DNA from: Ciborinia camelliae
Lineage: Eukaryota > Ascomycota > Leotiomycetes > Helotiales > Sclerotiniaceae
NCBI GenBank assembly: GCA_025890175.1
Contig: JANPYM010000004.1
Location: forward strand, 1,247,134-1,311,133
Direction: 5' to 3'
Length of the DNA: 64,000 bases
The notes beneath the pieces are model-generated. The model was not told where the DNA came from. It did not search any database and saw nothing but the letters and a program-made list of their open reading frames with translations. Shown here in pieces: positions 44,534 to 57,577 of this stretch. The translations under genes were made by a program, and so were the position numbers. Each line of letters opens with the position of its first letter. Position 1 is the first letter of the stretch.

Positions 44534-46614
44534 GTTGGCTATCTCTTTACCTGATTTCGAAAGTGTGAATTGGATTGTTGTTGGAGTGGGCGACAGAGGT
44601 AGTTGTGGTAATGGATCTTGATTAAGCTCAATTGGAGCTATTGACAAGGTATCAATATGTTGGATTTTGATCAAGTCTAAGAATGAGGGCCGAGCTTTCA
44701 AACGAGGACGGAGACCAAGACCAAGACCAAGTGACATAAAAGGATCAAAGATGGAGATGGAGGGAGACAAGGAGATTTCATTAACCAACCAAATACCGTT
44801 TCAGAAGTAGAGGAGAGGAGAGGAGAGTAGAATAGGGTACCTAGCAGTGGAACGATATGTAGATACCAGACTTGTAGTTCGAATCAACAACCAAGCAGTG
44901 GAGTGAGTGGATATCGGTCGGTCAACGGAAGGAGGCTGAAGCTTCCAAGGTTCTCACCTCACTGAGTGACTGCTGTAGGTTGATGTGATGATTTGATGAC
45001 TCGCTAACAAGTATTACCTAGGTAGGTAAATACCTAGGTATAGATAGATAATACTTTATAAGGAATATCTAGGTACCTACCTACTTATCTACGGTACTAG
45101 GTAGTAAAAGTAGATAATCTTTTGAGCGTACCTACCTGTCTAGACAGCACCATAATAATAATAATAATAATACCTAAGTAGGTACCGACCGGTATGTACC
45201 TACTAACTAAGTGATCTTACGTAGGTAGGTAGGTAATTGAAGGTAAAGAATAGGTAGTAGAGTAGATACTCTTGAGCGTATCTACCTATCTACCTGACAG
45301 CACCATAATAATAATACCTAACCACCGGTATGTACCTAGGTAGGTACCTAATTGCGGCACGCACCGATACCTATTACCTAGGTACCAACTACCTAGTAGG
45401 TACCTACTAGACATATAAACATTTACCTAAACACACACCCTCTCTCCCCGGTCAAAGTTTCCCCGCCATGACCTATGATTTTGATGATTTTAGTGCTCAC
45501 TGCCTAGGTAGTATTGGCTACGGGTGTAAGTTTAGTGAGAAGAGGGTACCGTTATAGTAATTCTACCGTTATCTAATACCGGTACCTAGATAGGTATATA
45601 TATTGGATATGTATGTAGGTATAGATAGTAATAATAATAAATAGCTGCATTCAGTAAGGTACCTATTTCCTTTCCTTTCCCTTCCCTTCCCTTCATCTTC
45701 TCTCAATGTTACCTGGGACCTGTAGGTAGCTAGGCACGTAGATATTGGATAGATCATAAGTCAAAAATGGCTCATTTGACAAGGTCACATTTTCGTTATC
45801 CATTCGTTAACAGAAGAGACCTACCTCACATAACATACTCCGTACATACCTATTAGGTACAGGACCGCCTTTCCATGGTGAATCAATTCTTCCATTTGCA
45901 GTCATTTGCAGTCATTCCCATTCCCAGTTCAAGTTCGTTCACGTAGGTTGGGGTGTGTTTACCGGTCCACATGTTCTTTTTATTATTAGGTACGGTATTA
46001 TCCCCTAGTCCCGTCTGCCCAGACTCTCTCTGTCTGGCCTCTCCTCCAGCTTCCAAGCTTCGCTTCCAAGGTTGCAGGTGCCTCCACTCTGTCCGACTCC
46101 GATAAGAGCGATAGCGTGACCCGAAGCTTAATGGCCTACCGTATTCTCCGAGCACCATCAATGCCTTCCATGCCTCATGCCTCATGCCTCACACCTTACA
46201 CTGGAACATCTCTCTATTACCGATGTTACATGAGATACATGAGAAAGACCTTTATTGACTTCTTAAATCCTTTTTATTTTTGAAACTATCACGAAAGATA
46301 CAATTCTTATAACGAATGAGTACGTGAATAATAGACTTCTTTGTGATTCATTCCTAAACCTCCGATTACATTCGAACTTACGTCCAACTTCTGTACTCTC
46401 TTTGACTGATTCTGATCATTCACTCTATCCGTAGCTGCCGCTTCACTCAAGCTTCCGTTGAGTAATCGAGGCAAAGCCAAAGGCAAGCGTTTAAGAACGA
46501 CAAACCCAAACTTTCTATACTCAGTTTACCTCTTACCTCCATTACAACAACTCCCATTTTCGAGCTTCGATTAAGAGAATTCTAAGATTCTTGAGGCCCC
46601 TCTCTTGAATCTAG
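44534..46614. other. intergenic with tetranucleotide-rich block
   Basis: About 2 kb upstream of both VMA1 (-) and the GID7-like gene (+). Bases about 45010-45420 are dominated by interspersed TAGG/CCTA units (CCTAGGTAGGTA and similar) and ATA runs. No supported ORF; the promoters of both genes should be at its ends. Confidence 0.55.
45010..45420. repeat. TAGG/CCTA tetranucleotide-rich block with (TAA)n runs
   Basis: Imperfect arrays of TAGGTAGG and its complement, including many CCTAGG palindromes, with (ATA)/(TAA) runs near 45152-45172 and 45305-45318. The same motif occurs in short runs at several other intergenic sites of this window. Confidence 0.75.
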
Positions 46615-49128
46615 ATTCTAGAAGCGGGCACTCTGGCAGACGATAACCCCCAACTTAATATATCATCCTTATCCGCTCCCGACGACCCATCCACCCCGAT
46701 CTCCCCCCAAAGACCAACCAGCACTACCTTCTCAGCCCCTTCCCCTCCATCCCCGCCATCCCCGCCATCTCCGCTCCAATACGCAACAGAACAAGTCAAT
46801 CCTCTTCCTACGATCCACAGACATATCATAGAACCCAGAGGAAGAGCAGGTATCAGAACTCGCAGTATCCCTCAAGCTGAGCTCCGGCCGAGACGTACTG
46901 CAGATCAAGTCCTCGGTCGTAGACGTCGAGATCATACTCTAGACCGAGGGGAACAACCAAACACCGTTCCGAGTCCCGGAGACTTTTCGAATCTTTCGAA
47001 CCCAGAAAGCGAACATCGTCATAAACGAAAACGACAAAGTGCTAGTATGAGATTTGACGGAGAAAGCAGTAACTCGAACGGTAACTCGAGACCACTTTCA
47101 AATGGAGCCGGGATTTCCCCTCTTCACAAGGCAGCTCTCTCAAGTTCTGCCAACGGTGCACACTCTCCCTCGGTAGCCATGAATGGATCAAGTACAAATG
47201 GTCACTCCGATTCAGCTATCATCAAGCCAGCATCTACATATTTTGGACACGATAGGGAAGAAGTTGCTAGGATCTTGATTCAAGCTTTAACGGATCTGGG
47301 ATATAAAGGTGCTGCTGGAACTTTAAGTCAGGAGAGTGGCTACAATCTCGAAAGTTCAACAGTAGCAGCTTTCCGAAACGCCGTATTACAGGGCGAGTGG
47401 GCCGAAGCCGAAGAACTCCTTTTTGGAGGATCGACAGAGGAAGGTGGAGTTAGCATTCATGGGAATGGATTGGTTCTCCGAGATGGTGTGGATAAGAACT
47501 TTATGCGGTTCCGAATGCGCCAACAGAAGTTCTTGGAGCTACTTGAGCAAAAAGACATGGGTAGAGCGATAAATGTATTGCGTTCTGAACTCACCCCATT
47601 GTATCAGGACACTGCCAAGTTGCATTTTCTGTCGAGGTAAGCCCCGCCAATATGCTCTGCGAGCGCTATGTGGACTAGGCACTAATCATTTGTACTAGCT
47701 TACTGATGTGTACACCTGAAGATCTAAAAGTCAAGGCTAATTGGGATGGTGCCATCGGAGAATCAAGACAATTGCTTCTCTCGGAACTTTCCAGTAAGAT
47801 TCTCGTCGATGTCGTTAGTTGGTATACTGTACTAATTTCCTCCTAGGATGCATATCGCCATCAGCCATGTTACCCGAGAATCGTTTAGCCACCCTCTTCG
47901 ATCAAGTTAAACAACATCAGATATCTACTTGTATTTATCACAACACATACACCTCACCCTCATTGTATCAAGATCATACATGTGACCGAAGTAATGTTCC
48001 TCGACGACCTCTTGTAGAGCTCGATAGACATTCTGGTGAGATATGGGATATCAAATTCTCACACGATGGAACTCTGTTGGCAAGTTGCGGGAGTGATGGA
48101 GTCGTCGTGGTTTACAACGTTCCAGACTTTGATGTTCATGTTGTCCTTTCTGAACATGAGGCTGGTGTTTGTTCTTTTGCTTGGAGTCTTGATGATACGA
48201 GAATGGTCACGTGTGGCCGTGATAATCGTGCGTGTTTATGGAATACTGCAGTAAGTTAGAAGTCCAAATTCGAACTTCTCTTACTGAATTTTTACAGACT
48301 GGCGAATTGTTGAAGAAACTGCCTCGTTTTAGCGAGCCGGTGACCTGTTGTGTGTATGCACCAGATGGACATTCATTTCTCACAGGCAGCTTATCCAAAG
48401 ATAAAAGTCTATGTCAGTGGAATCTTGATGGTGATCTTATATACGAATGGGCTCGAAATCATCGCATTCGAGACATAGCAGTCACGACAAACGGCAAACG
48501 AATGGCGGTTATTGAACACCCGACCCACCTTTATGTTTATAATTTCGTAACTCATGAGCTCGAATATGAGCTGGACCTCAAAGTTCATCTATGCGCGCTA
48601 AGCATCAGCCAGAATTCGAGGCACCTCTTGGTCCATTGCCACAGTGGAGAAACGCTCATGTTGGACATAGAGACAGGCGAGACAGTTCGGTCCTTTTCAT
48701 CGGGGGATAAAGGGGGTGAATTCATTATCAGAAGCTCTTTCGGCGGCGCCAATGAGAGTTTTGTTGTTAGCGGAAGTGAAGGTACGATTCGTGCTTCGGA
48801 TGGCTTATGAGCATTACTAATACTTTAACTTATAGAGGGCAATGTTGTAATATACCACAGAGAGAACGGTGCAGTGGTAGAAAAACTAGAAGGGCACAAG
48901 AAAGGCTGCTGTAACGCAGTTTCTTGGAATCCAACGAATCCAGCTATGTTTGCTTCCGCTGGTGATGATGGCAGAGTTCGCATGTAAGTACTTTACCCTT
49001 CGGTCATTTCTCGGGATAGAATTCATAAGTACAACAGATGGTCCAGCGAGAACACCCTAGTAAGGACCTCGAAATCGAGGGCGTCTAATGGCTCCAATGG
49101 TTCGCAGCGCGAATCTAACGGCTGGTGA
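46615..49128 (+). CDS. GID7: LisH/CTLH WD40-repeat protein, GID7/WDR26 homologue
   Basis: Subunit of the CTLH/GID ubiquitin ligase, which in yeast degrades gluconeogenic enzymes; WDR26/Gid7 organises the complex. Exons from the first in-frame ATG: 47047-47636, 47699-47793, 47847-48250, 48298-48781, 48836-48983, 49038-49128 (603 aa). The frame stays open upstream to 46615 without an ATG and reads protein-like, ending KRKRQSAS, so the true start is probably in an unseen upstream exon. YFGHDREEVARILIQALTDL with GYKGAAGTLSQESGYNLES is the LisH, and FRNAVLQGEWAEAEELLF with FLELLEQKDMGRAINVLRSE the CTLH. WD40 blades start at LDRHSGEIWDIKFSHDGTLL and end FASAGDDGRVRIWSS. Confidence 0.9.
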
Positions 49129-49591
49129 TTGGAAACTCACACCAGTACACAACAATAGATAAGCGTTTCATCAGCAATGATACTACAACTTTCATTGTGT
49201 TGCATCATCAATATATTATCATTCACATTACATACACATTTGGTGCGGCGAATTGGGAAAATTGGGCCGAGAGCAGGAAAGGTTGCATATGGGAAGGCAT
49301 TCTATGGTGTTCGGGAACAAACTTTTATGGTGGCGGCTTGGAGTTTTAGTTAGTCTACATTCGCGAGTTGTTTTCTACTATTTAGATTCTTCACGCAAAA
49401 TTACTCTTATACGACTATCCTGAGTTGAGATTGATCGAGAGTAGGCTGGGCAGCTGAGAGGGGTATGATTGGATGGCAAGGCAAAGCAAATGCAAGGCAT
49501 GGTAGATATGGCATAATGCATATGAATAAAGCGGTAACATTTGTATATGTCCGCATTCTACGAAACTGATTCATGGTTCGCAAAACTATCT
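49129..49591. other. intergenic between convergent genes
   Basis: 3' flanks of the GID7-like and ribokinase genes, 463 bp. No supported feature. Confidence 0.5.
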
Positions 49592-50818
49592 CTATCTTTC
49601 CACTTCATCAGCCCAAGGTATGGCACTTTGAGCCCCCTCCTTCTCCACAGTCCGTGCAGCTGCTTTGCATGCTTTCACCACAGCAGCAAGCATAACATTA
49701 GCATCGGGGTCGACATTGCGCACTAACTCGACAGAATAAGCTCCTACGAATGTATCACCCGCAGCAGTCGTATCAACTACTTTTACATTCTTCTCTGCAG
49801 GTACATGTTCGTATATGTCGCCAGTAGCGAAAATAGCGCCTTTTGAACCGAGGGTTATGATTACGGTTTTTACGCCACGAGAAAGGAATTCGCTAGTTAT
49901 TGTACGCCAGTTGAAAGAAGGGTCTTTGACCGATTCGACATCTCGATCTGTTAAGATGGCCGCCTCGGTTTCGTTGAGGATTAGATGGGTTATGGATGGG
50001 AAGGCATCTTCGGGGAGTTTTACAGCGGGGGCGGGGTTTAGGAGGACGGGGACGTTTGCGCTTTTTGCGGTAGCTAGGATCTGAAGGACGGTTTCGATGG
50101 GGATCTCAAGTTGGAGGACAAGGAGGGAAGGGAGGGGTGAACCGAGGGATGAAGGCGTGGAGAATGCGTCGGGTTTTAAGGAGTGGTTTGCGCCTGGGGA
50201 AAGGAGGATGCGATTTTCGCCGGAAGTTGATTCGACGAGGATTACTGCAACACCAGTGGATTGACAGTGGATGGTGCGGATAGAGGTTGTATCGATGAGA
50301 GAGTCTTTGAGAGAGGAGATCAGGGAGGGACCGAATCTAGGGCGTATTTTAGTTAGGGTGTTTCAAGAGTGCAAACGATACGTCAGGTCTTTCTTTTATT
50401 TTGAAGACGCGCACGTGTCTAGGTAGTAGGAAACCACTTGTATCACAAACTACCCAGTAGTAAAAACCATGCATCAAGTTCTTGACTTGAAAGACGGAAA
50501 TCGTCAGGAGAAAAGCAAGCACATGTAGATATTTGAAATAAGGACTTGTACTGAGAATTGAAAAATAAGAATAACCCACTCATCGTCACCAACAGCACCA
50601 ATCATTTTGACGAAAACATCGCTAGTGTGAGAAGGGGTGGAAGAGGGATTAGGTCTTGATAGACGAGCGCATGCTACAGCTTGGTTGGCGCCTTTCCCGC
50701 CGGGGCCAGTGCTGAAGGATGTAGCAGTCAAGGTTTCACCGCCAGTCGGGACGCGGGGGGTAAGCGTTACGAGATCGGTATTAAGGGATCCGATTACGGT
50801 TATGATTTTGGGTGACAT
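49592..50818 (-). CDS. ribokinase (PfkB family)
   Basis: Phosphorylates ribose to ribose-5-phosphate with ATP, feeding the pentose-phosphate pool and nucleotide synthesis. Exons (minus): 50580-50818 and 49592-50336; 327 aa. The start [20 protein letters not shown] and [18 protein letters not shown] are the PfkB substrate-binding signatures. [14 protein letters not shown] spans the intron, and [19 protein letters not shown] holds the catalytic Asp; the usual GAGD reads AAGD, a common variant in ribokinases. LLNPAPA and LNETEAAIL are ribokinase motifs. The intron is 243 nt, clearly longer than most others here. It lies head to head with VPS1. Confidence 0.9.
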
Positions 50819-51565
50819 GGTGGTTGGATTGGGAGGTGGAAGATATCCGCGTATTCGAAAATATTGGAAAGGGGGTCGAGCACGTGCTGCTTGTGTTCGA
50901 AATTCAGGTGCTTAATGCTCTGGCGAAATGCGTCGTAATAGTAATGTGATGACGAAGCTTAGAGGCTTGTTTGTTTTTTCTATGTATATGAGATGTATTT
51001 AGACTTTTGAAGACCAATAGATGAGTATAGTTAGTATAAATTCTTGAATGAGCTGTCGCTGACTCCTCCTTGTGTATCAACCCCGCCTTCCCCCCACTGA
51101 ATTGACTTCTCGTTATCTTGGATTCATACAAACAACCTGATACATTGGAGGGGTTTTTTTTTTCAAAATTTAAACTCACAGTTAAGAACGAAGAATACTT
51201 TTGGCTGATATATCTCCTTCCTGAATACGACCAAACCTTTGCCGTAAAGATACCCAGGTATAATATAATCTTGTTAAATTCATACCAACAAGTCAAACGC
51301 TTTTCTGTACCATTTTAGTGTGGCTGTGAATCTGCGCACGGGCCATCACAGTCACGACTAGCCTCACCTCATGGAAGTTGGCCTCGCACGCCTCGTTTGT
51401 CTTAAACAACAGAATATCAACAGAAGTCTCATTTTAAAACAAGAACTTCTTCAACTCCCACTTTCCTAAAACAGAACATCCCAACAAGAGTAAAGCTTGC
51501 CGAAGACATTACCGCACCTTCAAATTATCTATTTTCCTTTCGAAATCAACACGCATTACTCGATC
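50819..51565. promoter_or_regulatory. divergent promoter region ribokinase/VPS1
   Basis: The 747 bp between two divergent start codons, with a T run near 51156-51166. No supported ORF. Confidence 0.45.
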
Positions 51566-53919
51566 ATGGCCGCACAAGGCGGTATCTCCGACCCCGGTCT
51601 CATAACGTGAGGACCTCCCTAAGCTGTATTCGTTTGCGCCGCATAGCTAACAGTTTTGCAGATTGGTGAATAAGCTTCAAGATGTATTCACGACCGTCGG
51701 TGTACAAAATCCAATAGATCTTCCCCAAATAGTAGTCGTAGGGAGTCAGTCGAGTGGAAAGAGTTCAGTTCTAGAAAACATAGTTGGTAGAGACTTGTGA
51801 GTCTGCCACGTACCCACTGTGTTATACAGTTGCTAATCCTATGATGATGTGCAGTTTACCTCGAGGAACTGGTATTGTTACCAGACGGCCGCTTGTTCTA
51901 CAACTTATCAACCGTCCGCCTGCCGCGAAAACAAACGGGGTCAAGGATACGGAGGAAGTGATTGCTGGAAGTGATAAAGAAGCCAACGTTGATGAGTGGG
52001 GCGAGTTTCTTCATATTCCAGGGCAAAAGTTCTATGACTTCAACCAAATTAGAGATGAGATTGTAAAGGAAACTGAGGCGAAGACTGGCCGAAATGCGGG
52101 AATCTCTCCGGCTCCTATCAACCTCCGCATATACTCCCCAAATGTTCTTACTCTTACCCTTGTCGATCTGCCCGGATTGACCAAGGTTCCAGTTGGAGAT
52201 CAACCAAGAGATATCGAAAGACAGATTAAGGAGATGGTCCTCAAGCAGATTAGCAAGCCAAATGCTATTATTCTCGCTGTTACCGGTGCCAATACAGATT
52301 TGGCCAACTCCGATGGATTGAAGCTTGCGCGAGAGGTCGATCCAGAAGGTCAAAGAACTATTGGTGTTTTGACCAAGGTCGATTTGATGGATGAAGGAAC
52401 TGATGTTGTGGACATTTTGGCTGGACGAATTATTCCCCTGAGATTAGGTTACGTTCCAGTCGTCAACAGAGGTCAAAGGGACATCGATAATAAGAAGGCA
52501 ATTACCGCAGCACTGGAAAACGAGAAGAACTTCTTCGAGAACCACCGAGCCTACAAGAACAAGAGCACATATTGTGGCACCCCTTATTTGGCCAGAAAGT
52601 TAAACCTTATCTTGATGATGCACATTAAGCAGACTCTTCCAGATATTAAGGCTCGTATCCAAGCTTCATTACAAAAGTACACTGCGGAGTTGGCAGGCCT
52701 CGGAGATTCGATGCTTGGCAATAGCGCGAATATTGTGCTCAATATTATTACAGAATTCACAAACGAATGGAGGACGGTTCTGGAGGGTAATAACCAGGAG
52801 CTTTCTAGTGTCGAACTTTCAGGAGGTGCTAGAATCAGTTTTGTCTTCCACGAACTTTATTCAAACGGTGTCAAGGCTGTGGATCCATTTGACCAAGTTA
52901 AGGATATCGACATCAGAACTATTCTGTATAACTCCTCGGGTTCTTCGCCTGCGCTATTTGTTGGTACCACTGCTTTCGAGCTGATTGTTAAGCAACAAAT
53001 CAAGCGCCTGGAAGAGCCAAGTTTGAAGTGTGCTTCTTTGGTCTACGACGAACTGGTTAGAATCCTTACTCAACTTCTTGCCAAGCCATTATTCCGCAGA
53101 TATCCTCAACTGAAGGAGAAGTTCCATGCTGTTGTTATTGCATTTTTCAAGAAAGCTATGGACCCTGCCAATAAGCTCGTAAAAGATTTAGTGGCTATGG
53201 AATCATGCTACATCAACACCGGTCACCCTGACTTCCTTAACGGTCACAGAGTAAGTTCGAAATTTGTTTCCTAATAATCCCTACTAACTTACTTTACAGG
53301 CTATGGCTATCGTTAGTGAAAGACATAATGCATCCAAGCCCGTACAAGTTGATCCTAAGTCTGGAAAGCCAATTCCATCAACACCTGCACGTACCGCAAG
53401 CCCAACTCTTGATGTAATGGGCGACGGTCAGAATGGAGGTTTCTTCGGAAGTTTCTTTGCTTCCAAAAACAAGAAAAAGATGGCTGCTATGGAAGCCCCA
53501 CCGCCGATTCTAAAGGCCTCTGGAACTTTATCAGAGAGAGAAGGAACAGAAGTTGAGATTATTAGTAGGTCAAATTTCAGTCTTCCTTAGGATATAAATA
53601 TTGACTTCATCTAGAACTTCTCATCAACTCGTATTACAATATTGTAAAGCGAACCATGATCGATATGGTACCAAAAGCCATCATGCTCAACCTTGTCCAG
53701 TAAGAACCCCTGATCATTTTACGATTTATATGTAATTAACCATATTATAGATACACCAAGGATGAAATGCAACGAGAGCTTCTCGAGAATATGTATAGAA
53801 CCGACACTCTTGATGATTTACTCAAAGAAAGCGACTACACCGTTCGAAGAAGGAAAGAATGCCAACAAATGGTTGAATCACTTTCGAAAGCGAGCGAGAT
53901 TGTTAGTCAAGTTCAATAA
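51566..53919 (+). CDS. VPS1: dynamin-related GTPase Vps1
   Basis: Large GTPase that assembles on membranes for vacuolar protein sorting, endosomal recycling and peroxisome fission. Exons: 51566-51606, 51662-51796, 51855-53250, 53300-53564, 53615-53699, 53751-53919; 696 aa, close to yeast Vps1. The GTPase domain has [20 protein letters not shown] (G1), [13 protein letters not shown] (G2), [15 protein letters not shown] (G3) and [12 protein letters not shown] (G4). The stalk follows, with [20 protein letters not shown]. It has no PH or Pro-rich domain. A low-complexity insert of about 80 residues ([20 protein letters not shown]) precedes the [23 protein letters not shown] through [18 protein letters not shown]. 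Confidence 0.96.
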
Positions 53920-55749
53920 AGCTACTGTCCGAGGATTGAAGGCAGCGACCCTTCCGGGTCAAGAAAGTCCGATGCAGGAGAACAACCGAGGAACGTTTAT
54001 AGATACTCACCGCAAGTGTTGTGCTGGCCCAGTTACCTTAGACTCCTTTTTCTATTTCACGACCACATACGATACCTACCCCTTTGGTGTAAAGCATAAT
54101 GAAGTGTGGAATACACGAACGCGGTGATGGACATGAATGGGCAAGATGGTACCGATATTACACCGATGCGAGATTTTTGGCTTGGAAGCATAAGGCGAAT
54201 GAATGAATGGCAAGCTTTATTTTTGTTATTGTTTACAGCGAAAGGTTGTAACTCTTTAGTTTTTCTTCAATTTCTCCGCCTCGATTATTGGTACCTACAG
54301 CTTTCGAGACATACCTAGTATCTAGATAGTTGATCCATTTGCAAAGAAAGAGGAAATTAATTTCAACCAGTCCTTTTTGCGCTTGCAGCGGGACATTACA
54401 TTGCATGATGTTCTCGCGCTATTGTACTGGCGGAATAGTACACAATCGTAAGATTCGTTCGTATCGAGTGCAAGTGTTTCATCAACTTCCCTTCCGTAAG
54501 ACACACGTAGGATTGTTTGGCTGCGTGTAACCCGGATTCTCGAATAACGTTCTTTGCCTTTCTTTGCTCCCTTCGTTTCTGCAGAAAATGGGTGGAGAAT
54601 CAGGTTAGGCCCGATTTGAAAAAACAGATGGACGTTACACCCGCGTATCGGGAGAATCTCCAGATCGTACACAAGATCTCGAGACACTAAGTACCAACCG
54701 GAAACGGGGAACGGGGAAACGGGGGAACGGGCAATGGCAATGGCAATGATAATGAATTGTCTCGGTCGGTGAGGGGCATAAGTAGGGAGATGTGTTACTG
54801 GCCGGACTTCACGTCCGGGTCCTTGGAATGGACAGATCTGGTGCGCTGGGTGTACGAGTACCGTGCTGGTGGTATTTTGTGGGTACATGTAAAGGTGTTT
54901 TTGTACGACGAATTTGGAGGAGATGCGAGAAAGCTTCTAGACATATCAGGGGTGCAACGTGCCGAGGGAGATGGGTAGATTGGGGGTGCTGGTAGGTTGA
55001 TGTTAATCGATGGATATGCAGACATACTGGCCATTCATGCGACGCGATGCGATGCGATGAATTTCATATTCCGATATCGGTTCCTTCCGCGCGGTGAGAT
55101 GGATGAGATTGGCGAAATGTGATTTGTCGCATTTCGCGTTGTTTGCTTCTGGAACGCTGGAATTTCTCTGGCTCCCGCTTCCCGGCTGACGGATTGCCTT
55201 TCGATGTGTTGTTGGGGAGCTTCACGGTGTGTATTCCCGATATTTTGGAAATTGGAGGCCGGCATTGGCTCGTTGAACGAGTACCTATTGGGAATGAGTC
55301 GAGGGAGGAAAGGCCAAAGGCCAAGACCGAATGAATGTCACTGCCCTCTCGAGGCTTCCAAAAGCCGTCGGGAGCAGTGTTGTATGTAGGGCCTAGACAG
55401 GGCTCGGGTGTGACAAAAGCATGATGTAGAAGGATTCTGCGGATATCGAAAGTTCCAATGGAACATTTGGGAATTTTATGATAGATCTAGAATGTAGGAG
55501 GAACAGGACAGGTATTTAAGTACAATGGAAGGTCGGCAAAGAAGTGATTTTTTTTACCACCAGAGCTTTTTAGAGACTTTCAGCTTCCATCTAGTTAATT
55601 CTCCGAAAGTGGCTTGCTTGCCTAGACTTGCTTCTGAGCGCCAGACTTCTTACAGCTAGCCGATTCATCGATATTGCATTTCGGAGTTAATCACGATTCT
55701 ATTCCCCTAATTCCTATACACTTCTTCTGTTTCAGATCAGATAAGAAAG
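53920..55749. other. intergenic, no gene accepted
   Basis: About 1.8 kb. It contains a GGAAACGGGG-type repeated run near 54698-54730 and several overlapping open frames on both strands (54322-55389) without domain features. The last 150 bp precede a small ORF. Confidence 0.45.
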
Positions 55750-55998
55750 ATGGCCATTACTCAAGCAAATCTTTCGTCTTCACGTCTCCAACAACGTCAA
55801 CGTAAGGCTGCCCCTCCAGTTTTATCATTCGGAGTCCGGCAACTCCAAGCACCCCGTCGACGAGTATCTCATTATCCGAAAATCGAGTCGATTTCGTCGA
55901 CAGATATGTCAAGAGATGACCCGCCATCTCCTCCTCCAAACCCACCACCAAGTCCATCCATGCTTATTGAGCTAGATGATGACTATTTCAGAATCTGA
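55750..55998 (+). CDS. small hypothetical proline/arginine-rich protein
   Basis: Open frame of 82 aa starting MAITQANLSSSRLQQRQRKA in a good start context (AAAGATGGCC). It is basic in the first half and Pro-rich in the second (PPSPPPNPPPSPS), ending LIELDDDYFRI. No domain. The preceding pyrimidine-rich leader and the good start context argue for a real transcript, but a chance ORF cannot be excluded. Confidence 0.4.
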   Translation: MAITQANLSSSRLQQRQRKAAPPVLSFGVRQLQAPRRRVSHYPKIESISSTDMSRDDPPSPPPNPPPSPSMLIELDDDYFRI

Positions 55999-56309
55999 TT
56001 TGTAAGTTTGCTCCATAATCACTCATAATGCTGGGACATTTAACTGATTTCTTCCAAAGATATACCTGCCTGCGTTCGAAACTTCTGTTTAGCCACGAAT
56101 TTGCTGCATCCTTTTAGGAGCAAATTATGGGCAATTGGGGATACGGAAACGGAGTTGGATTGGGGCCGAAAGGCGGTGACGATTTGAGGCTTCTGGTTCT
56201 GGTTCTTGGAGTATAGACTTGTGTCTGAGGCACTTTAGAAATGACAATGGGAGGAGGGGAAATGGATGAGAGATTCAATGTGTTCGAGGTGGGATTAATT
56301 CTAATGGGA
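55999..56309. other. intergenic between convergent genes
   Basis: 311 bp of 3' flanking sequence; nothing supported. Confidence 0.4.
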
Positions 56310-57577
56310 TCATAATTTCGAGTGCTTCTTCCCAATCAAACCGCCATTTTCAACGTCATAATCTTTTCCTCTTTTCCATCCTAGCCATTGATTGAGTGTC
56401 GTTTCTCCACCTTGTCCAGGATATAATGGTTTTCCGGCGTAGCTTCCACCTTCAACACCGGGTCCTTGGCCGATCGACGGGCCGTGGCTACTATTTGTGG
56501 ATATTGCAAGAGACGGTGTCTCCCTGAGTGTCACGATCGGTCTTTGATCGCCTTCCCTGGTAGAATCATTTTCGAGTTCATTATAGTCAAGAACAGGTGT
56601 ACAGCAAGCATCAGTCCCATCGAAAATCCTCTCCCACTCAGATCTCGTTTTCGCCTTGAAAAGCCTCGTAAAAGTTTCCTTCATCTCTGGCCACGTTCTT
56701 CTATCTTCCCTCGTCTTCTCAATACCGCTTCGTTCCAATCCTAGCCCCTTGACTAACTCCCTGAAGAATTGCGGTTCCAGCGCACCCACTGCCATATACT
56801 TTCCATCTTTTGTTTCATATGTATCGTAATACGGACTCCCAGAATCCAATGTATTCTCTCCTCTAGGTCTGTTCCACATGGGAGTCTTCATCAACATCCT
56901 CGGAAACGTTACAAGATATGCACTCCCATCCACCATATTCGCCTCCACAACTTGCCCCTTTCCGCTCTTCTCCCGCGCTAGCAATGCAAGTAAGACACCT
57001 TGAAACAACGTAGCTCCGCCGCCCGCAAAATCCCCGAGGATATTTGCTGGTGGTAACGGTTTCTCGTGCTTGCGCCCAAGAAGCGATAAAGCTCCCGAGA
57101 CTGCTATATAGTTTATATCGTGCCCGGCCATATCTTTATACTTTCCATCACGACGGAAGCCAGTCATGCGGGCAAGAATGATGCGAGGATTGAGTCCGAG
57201 GAGAACATTTGGTGAAAGTCCCAATTTCTCCAGAACTTCTGGGCGAAATGGATCGATTATTACATCGGTGTGCGGGACGAGGGACTTGATAAACGAGATC
57301 CCTTCAGGTGATTTGAGGTCGACCGCTATAGAGGACTTATGCCGGGTAAGGAGATCAGGGGTGGGGGGAGGAATTGAGGAAGAGTGAGTGAGATTAGGGA
57401 TTGGGCGATCGATGCGAAGGACTGATGCACCATAATCTGCCAGAAGAAGCCCTGCGAAAGGTCCTGCAAAATGATGTTAATGGAGGATTGGAATCCGGGG
57501 AAGTGCGGGGTATTACCCGGAGCAAGACCTGCGAACTCGAGGACGCGAATTCCTGTTAATGGCGGTGGACCTGCCAT
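56310..57577 (-). CDS. CoA-transferase family III protein, alpha-methylacyl-CoA racemase type
   Basis: Members of this type isomerise 2-methylacyl-CoA esters (R/S) for beta-oxidation of branched fatty acids in peroxisomes or mitochondria; the wider family also includes formyl-CoA transferases. Exons (minus): 57517-57577 and 56310-57463; 404 aa. It starts [20 protein letters not shown] and [17 protein letters not shown], the family's CoA-fold start. [15 protein letters not shown] follows, and [17 protein letters not shown] contains the catalytic His/Asp pair of AMACR-like enzymes. The ending is KKHSKL, and SKL is a textbook peroxisomal targeting signal type 1. The intron is 53 nt. Confidence 0.92.

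Noticed and set aside
54322..55389. ORFs of 60-188 codons on both strands
   Set aside because: Mutually overlapping, with no recognisable motif and no consistent splice structure; more likely long leader or intergenic sequence.
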